This document shows, one piece after another, positions 7,000-10,007 of a DNA stretch of 10,007 nucleotides (position 1 is its first letter; the number at the start of each line of letters is the position of its first letter). Under the pieces are notes generated by a model. The model searched no databases. It was given only the letters and a program-made list of their open reading frames with translations, and had not been told where the DNA came from. This stretch comes from Bifidobacterium breve. GTDB taxonomy: Bacteria > Actinomycetota > Actinomycetes > Mycobacteriales > Mycobacteriaceae. The position numbers and the translations under genes are program-made. The DNA lies in assembly GCA_945882475.1 (NCBI GenBank), contig CAMCWJ010000084.1, positions 1 through 10,007 of the forward strand, read 5' to 3'.

Positions 7000-8498
7000 T
7001 GGCCGAGCCAGTGGGCACCGACGCGCCGGTCCCGGCGATCGGGACCAAGCTGAGCCGGCTGGCCGCCGAGGCGCCTGATCGCCCCGCCGTCACCTGCGAA
7101 GGCCGCACGCTGACCCGGGGCGAACTGGAGTCGATCACCAATCGTTTGGCCCGTGCGTATGCCGAACTCGGTGTGCGCCAAGGGGATTACGTGACCGTTG
7201 CGCTGCCCAACTCGATCGAATGGGTGGCCGCCGTGGTGGCGATCTGGAAGCTCGGCGCGATTCCCCAACCGCTGTCGTCGCGACTGCCCGACGCCGAGTA
7301 TGTGGGCCTGCTCGACCTGCGTCCGCGCGCACTGCTGGTCGGCCGGCCCGACCCGCGCGGGGTGGTGGCGTCGGTGCCGGGCGACTTCGATCCCGGCCCG
7401 GAGGTGTCCGACGCGCCCCTGCCCGAGGCGGTGTCACCGTCATTGAAGTCGATGGCCTCCGGCGGCAGCACCGGCCGGCCGAAGCTGATCGAGGCCGGCG
7501 GCGACGGCCGGATCAACGGCGACCTGGTGGCGACGATCATGGGCAACCTGCCCACCGACAACCACCTGGTGTCGGTTCCGCTGAGCCACAACACCGGATT
7601 CACCTCGGCCACCATGGCACTGTCGACCGGCCAGCACCTGGTGCTGATGCGCCGATTCGATGCCGAGACGTTTCTGCGCCTGATCACCGATCACCGGGTC
7701 AACTACCTGGCCACCGTGCCGACCATCATGCAGCGCCTGCTGCCGGTGTATCGCGCCGATCCGGATCACTACGACCTGTCGTCGGTACGACGGTGGTGGC
7801 ATCTGGCCGCGCCGTGTCCGCCCGCCATCAAGGAGGCGTGGATCGAGATCCTCGGCCCGGACGTGGTGTGGGAACTCTACGGCGGCACCGAACTTCAGGC
7901 TCTCACCTTCATCAGCGGTGTCGAGTGGCTGACTCATCGCGGCTCGGTGGGCCGGGTGGTGTCGGGCGAGATGAAGGTGCTCGACGACGACGGTGCCGAG
8001 TGCCCGCCGGGTGTGGTCGGGGAGATCTACATGCGTCCTCGTCCCGGCAGCAGGCCGACCTACCGCTATATCGGCAGCACCGCGCGCAACCGTCCGGATG
8101 CGCTGGGGGCCTGGGACTCCCTCGGCGACCTGGGCTGGTTCGACGAGGAGGGCTACCTGTATCTGGCCGACCGCCGGGTCGACATGTTCACCGTGGGCGG
8201 GCGCAACGTCTACCCGGCCGAGATCGAGAACGCGCTGTCCGAACATCCCGCGGTGTTGTCGTGTCTGGTGGTCGGCGTTCCGCACGAGGATCTCGGCCAG
8301 GTGCCGCACGCCCTGGTGCATGCCGCCGCCGAGCACGACCTCGACGACAATGCCGTCACGGCATTCGTCGCCGAGCGACTGGCCGACCACAAGGTGCCGC
8401 GCAGCGTGGAATTCGTCGACACTCCATTGCGCGACGACGCCGGCAAGGCCAGACGGACCGCGGTGCGCGAGGACGTTATCGCGCGGCGGCAGGCCTGA
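6999..8498 (+). CDS. AMP-forming acyl-CoA ligase (ANL superfamily, bile-acid-CoA-ligase-like)
   Basis: This complete 499-residue adenylate-forming enzyme should activate a carboxylic acid with ATP and join it to CoA in the cytosol. Signature motifs appear in order: the phosphate loop ASGGSTGRPK at 153-162, YGGTE at 294-298, GDLGWFDEEGY with ribose-binding D377, the hinge region ADRRVDMFTVGGRNVYPAEIE, and the C-terminal catalytic lysine K483 in DDAGKARR. No carrier-protein domain follows, so it is a free-standing ligase, not a peptide synthetase. The phosphate-loop wording resembles actinobacterial ligases annotated as bile-acid or steroid-acid CoA ligases, but substrate cannot be settled from sequence. 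Start is GTG 6999-7001, sharing one base with the php stop (TAGTG), a sign of translational coupling; GTG 7011 is a possible alternative. It is the last gene of the plus-strand run, and a hairpin begins at its stop. Confidence 0.92.
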   Translation: MAEPVGTDAPVPAIGTKLSRLAAEAPDRPAVTCEGRTLTRGELESITNRLARAYAELGVRQGDYVTVALPNSIEWVAAVVAIWKLGAIPQPLSSRLPDAEYVGLLDLRPRALLVGRPDPRGVVASVPGDFDPGPEVSDAPLPEAVSPSLKSMASGGSTGRPKLIEAGGDGRINGDLVATIMGNLPTDNHLVSVPLSHNTGFTSATMALSTGQHLVLMRRFDAETFLRLITDHRVNYLATVPTIMQRLLPVYRADPDHYDLSSVRRWWHLAAPCPPAIKEAWIEILGPDVVWELYGGTELQALTFISGVEWLTHRGSVGRVVSGEMKVLDDDGAECPPGVVGEIYMRPRPGSRPTYRYIGSTARNRPDALGAWDSLGDLGWFDEEGYLYLADRRVDMFTVGGRNVYPAEIENALSEHPAVLSCLVVGVPHEDLGQVPHALVHAAAEHDLDDNAVTAFVAERLADHKVPRSVEFVDTPLRDDAGKARRTAVREDVIARRQA

Positions 8499-8518
8499 GC
8501 GCGCTGACGGCAGCGCGC
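8499..8518. terminator. Hairpin between convergent genes, likely two-way terminator
   Basis: A perfect 8-bp inverted repeat, GCGCGCTG at 8499-8506 and CAGCGCGC at 8511-8518, encloses an ACGG loop. It begins on the base after the ligase stop and lies 12 bases beyond the end of the opposing acyltransferase gene. No U-tract follows on either strand, as is usual for mycobacterial intrinsic terminators. The symmetrical stem could serve both converging transcripts. Confidence 0.7.
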
Positions 8519-8530
8519 GGCAGGCTTGAG

Positions 8531-9763
8531 TCAGTGCGCGACGGCAGGCTCAGCAGTATCGGTCACTGAGCTGTCCAGCGGGGGCGGCGGCACGCCGTCG
8601 CGGCGGCCGCGGCGGTATTCCCAGCGGCGCAACGCATGTCGACATGGTGACTCGACCAGCGCATAACTCACCGCCGCCATCGCGAAGCCCAGGACCAGGG
8701 TGAGTGCCAAAACCACGAAAAGGTTTCCGCTGAACATGAACTTGCCCACCATCGGGAAGACCATCACCATCGCGGCCAGATGCCAGACGAACAGTCCGTA
8801 GGACCACCGGCCCAGCGTCACCATCAACGGGCTACCCAGGATCGGGTGCGCGGTACCCGGCCGGTCAAGGACCAGCGGGGCCAGCAACGCACCGGCGACG
8901 ATCGCCCCCATCGAGGTGCGCACCACGAATTGACCGAGGGTCGCCGGGACCAGATCCTTGGGCCCGGCCAACGGGGACGCCGAGATCAGATAGGCCACCA
9001 AAGCGATGCCGTAGATGGCAACCGGATTGCGGGCCAACCGGTGCGGCCAGCCGACGGGGCTGACGGTCCACTCAGCCAACAGCATGCCGGCGGCGAACCA
9101 GGAGGCGTAGGCGGGCGGCCAGTTCAGGAAGTTCACGCCTTCGGCGGTGTGGATCGGCAGCAGCCCCCAGCCCAGACTCGCCACCGCGACCGTCGCAATG
9201 GCCGGCACCCGGGCCCGCACCGGGAGCCGGTAGGCAGCCCACGCCAGGATCGGCAACGCCAGATAGAAGCTCACCTCCACCGAGAGGCTCCACATCTGGG
9301 TGAGGCCCGCGGTCAGCGTCAGCGGCACGTAAACCTGCGTCAGCGTCAGGTTGGCCAACCAGACCGTGACGCTGGCGTGGTTAGCCTCCGGCAGCAGGGT
9401 CAGGATCACCACCACAGCGACCAGATATCCCGGCATGATCCGGACCAGCCGGGAGCGCAGGTAGTGCCCGGTGGCCGGGCGGTGCCGCAGCCCGCGGGCA
9501 GCCGCGGCGTGGCCGCGCCACAGCAGGAACCCCGACAACGCGAAGAACACTGCGACGGCCAGGTCGAACCGGTGCAGCAGCCGTCCCACCACCGGGCCCG
9601 ACGTGCCGGTCTGAAATGCGACGTGGGTCAGCACCACGCCCATGGCCGCGCAGGCGCGCATCCCCTCGACCGCAGGCAGGAAACCCCGGGTTCCCCCAAC
9701 TTGTGGCCCGGCCTGAGGCGTTACGGGCCCTGCCGTTTCGCGGACCCGGGCCTGCCGTTTCAT
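8531..9763 (-). CDS. tmaT: Membrane acyltransferase_3 protein, probable TmaT (trehalose monomycolate O-acetyltransferase)
   Basis: This 410-residue integral membrane O-acyltransferase of the acyltransferase_3 family has about ten hydrophobic helices. The family hallmarks are the first-helix FLPAVEGMRA and conserved H47 (VVLTHVAF), FFALSGFLLW at 73-82, RSRLVRIMPGY at 103-113, MWSLSVEVSFYL at 157-168 with E163, SYGLFVWH ending at H328, and the terminal VESP (370-373). A basic, Pro-rich cytoplasmic tail ends the chain. The corynebacterial TmaT acetylates trehalose mycolates so that the MmpL flippase can export them. Its gene neighbours a DUF3068 gene, as seems to be true here, and the M. tuberculosis positional equivalent would be Rv0228. 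The ATG at 9763 is used because upstream codons encode low-complexity Arg/Pro sequence. Family is certain; the TmaT name rests on synteny and recollection of the family. Confidence 0.88.
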   Translation of the reverse strand: MKRQARVRETAGPVTPQAGPQVGGTRGFLPAVEGMRACAAMGVVLTHVAFQTGTSGPVVGRLLHRFDLAVAVFFALSGFLLWRGHAAAARGLRHRPATGHYLRSRLVRIMPGYLVAVVVILTLLPEANHASVTVWLANLTLTQVYVPLTLTAGLTQMWSLSVEVSFYLALPILAWAAYRLPVRARVPAIATVAVASLGWGLLPIHTAEGVNFLNWPPAYASWFAAGMLLAEWTVSPVGWPHRLARNPVAIYGIALVAYLISASPLAGPKDLVPATLGQFVVRTSMGAIVAGALLAPLVLDRPGTAHPILGSPLMVTLGRWSYGLFVWHLAAMVMVFPMVGKFMFSGNLFVVLALTLVLGFAMAAVSYALVESPCRHALRRWEYRRGRRDGVPPPPLDSSVTDTAEPAVAH

Positions 9764-9799
9764 AGCCTCAAGTGTGCCGCTGTGCAGGCGGCGGCGAGG

Positions 9800-9848
9800 C
9801 CGCGGGGTGCCGCCGGGCAGCCTTCGGCGGTCCGCGGGGTGCCGCCGG
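9800..9848. repeat. Repeated 17-mer in the divergent tmaT/DUF3068 spacer
   Basis: CCGCGGGGTGCCGCCGG occurs identically at 9800-9816 and 9832-9848, 32 bases (about three helical turns) apart, within the 167-base spacer between two divergent genes. Each copy is preceded by GGCGG and can pair with its own CCGCC end as a small hairpin. It could be a pair of operator sites or a simple local duplication; sequence alone cannot decide. Confidence 0.75.
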
Positions 9849-9882
9849 AAACCCGCTGCGGACCGGTCCGCCGGGCCGCGGC

Positions 9883-9891
9883 TGTTAGGGT
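9883..9891 (+). promoter_or_regulatory. Putative extended -10 promoter for the DUF3068-like gene
   Basis: TGTTAGGGT fits an extended -10: TGn followed by the TANNNT hexamer TAGGGT at 9886-9891. Transcription would start near 9898, giving a leader of about 33 bases before the GTG at 9931. No -35 hexamer is recognisable. GACCGGT occurs at 9861-9867 and 9894-9900, flanking the element 33 bases apart, so a regulator could bind across it. This is motif inference. Confidence 0.5.
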
Positions 9892-9913
9892 CAGACCGGT
9901 TTGGGACCGCCGG

Positions 9914-9920
9914 AAGGAGG
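9914..9920 (+). promoter_or_regulatory. Strong Shine-Dalgarno site before the right-edge gene
   Basis: AAGGAGG ends ten bases before GTG 9931. The in-frame GTG at 9922 is only one base away, too close to use, so 9931 is the preferred start; ATG 9946 is the other in-frame candidate. Confidence 0.8.
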
Positions 9921-9930
9921 CGTGGGCAGC

Positions 9931-10007
9931 GTGAACCGCGCAAGCATGGTGCGTCTGGCGGCTTGCGGCATCATCGGCCTTGGGGCGGCCATGCTGATCG
10001 CCGCCGT
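9931..10007 (+). CDS. N-terminal fragment of a membrane protein, probably DUF3068 (Rv0227c-like)
   Basis: Only the first 25 codons are present before the right edge. They encode a short basic start (MNRASMVRL) and the beginning of a hydrophobic helix, AACGIIGLGAAMLIAAV, consistent with an N-terminal membrane anchor. Its divergent position beside the TmaT-like gene matches Rv0227c in M. tuberculosis and the corynebacterial DUF3068 gene next to tmaT, which has been linked to lipomannan and lipoarabinomannan maturation. The visible sequence by itself supports only a membrane-anchored protein; the DUF3068 name is inference from order plus resemblance of the first helix. The start is set by the strong ribosome site at 9914-9920. 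Confidence 0.6.
   Translation, partial: MNRASMVRLAACGIIGLGAAMLIAA

Noticed and set aside
8780..9934. Plus-strand open frame opposite the acyltransferase
   Set aside because: Composition (Arg, Gln, His, Gly) is that of an antisense shadow; the minus strand encodes a full multi-helix acyltransferase.

Overview
The window is GC-rich actinobacterial DNA, and its gene content points to a Mycobacterium, most likely a fast-growing Mycolicibacterium-type species. The evidence is an lpqI lipoprotein, a DUF2613 microprotein directly in front of a full-length AftD arabinofuranosyltransferase, a Php-type lactonase, and a TmaT-like acyltransferase divergent from a DUF3068-like gene. No mobile element, CRISPR array, tRNA or rRNA was seen, and no gene-free stretch exceeds 300 bases.

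Layout. Positions 1-1365 (minus strand) hold lpqI, a secreted GH3 N-acetylglucosaminidase lipoprotein, followed two bases later by the N-terminus of a TetR-family regulator that runs off the left edge. A 118-base divergent spacer (1366-1483) carries a likely extended -10 promoter for the plus-strand run. That run (1484-8498) is four closely packed genes: a 57-residue DUF2613 membrane microprotein, the giant aftD (about 1447 residues, with no ATG/GTG/TTG at its expected start), php (10-base gap), and an ANL-superfamily acyl-CoA ligase whose GTG start shares a base with the php stop. A perfect 8-bp hairpin closes the run. The convergent minus-strand gene (8531-9763) is a membrane acyltransferase_3 protein, probably TmaT. 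Across a 167-base spacer with a repeated 17-mer, a plus-strand gene starts at 9931 with a strong Shine-Dalgarno site; its visible start fits the DUF3068 gene known to neighbour tmaT.

How the genes work together. Most are cell-envelope genes: peptidoglycan fragment recycling (LpqI), arabinan assembly (AftD, perhaps with DUF2613), mycolate acetylation for export (TmaT) and lipomannan/LAM maturation (DUF3068 protein). Php and the ligase are cytosolic metabolic enzymes riding at the end of the aftD transcription unit. They could act in sequence: lactone opening, then CoA activation of the resulting hydroxy acid. From memory, M. tuberculosis has the same flanking order (Rv0227c-Rv0228 ... Rv0230c ... 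Rv0236c-Rv0236A-Rv0237-Rv0238). It also has extra genes between php and aftD, and a different gene beside php.
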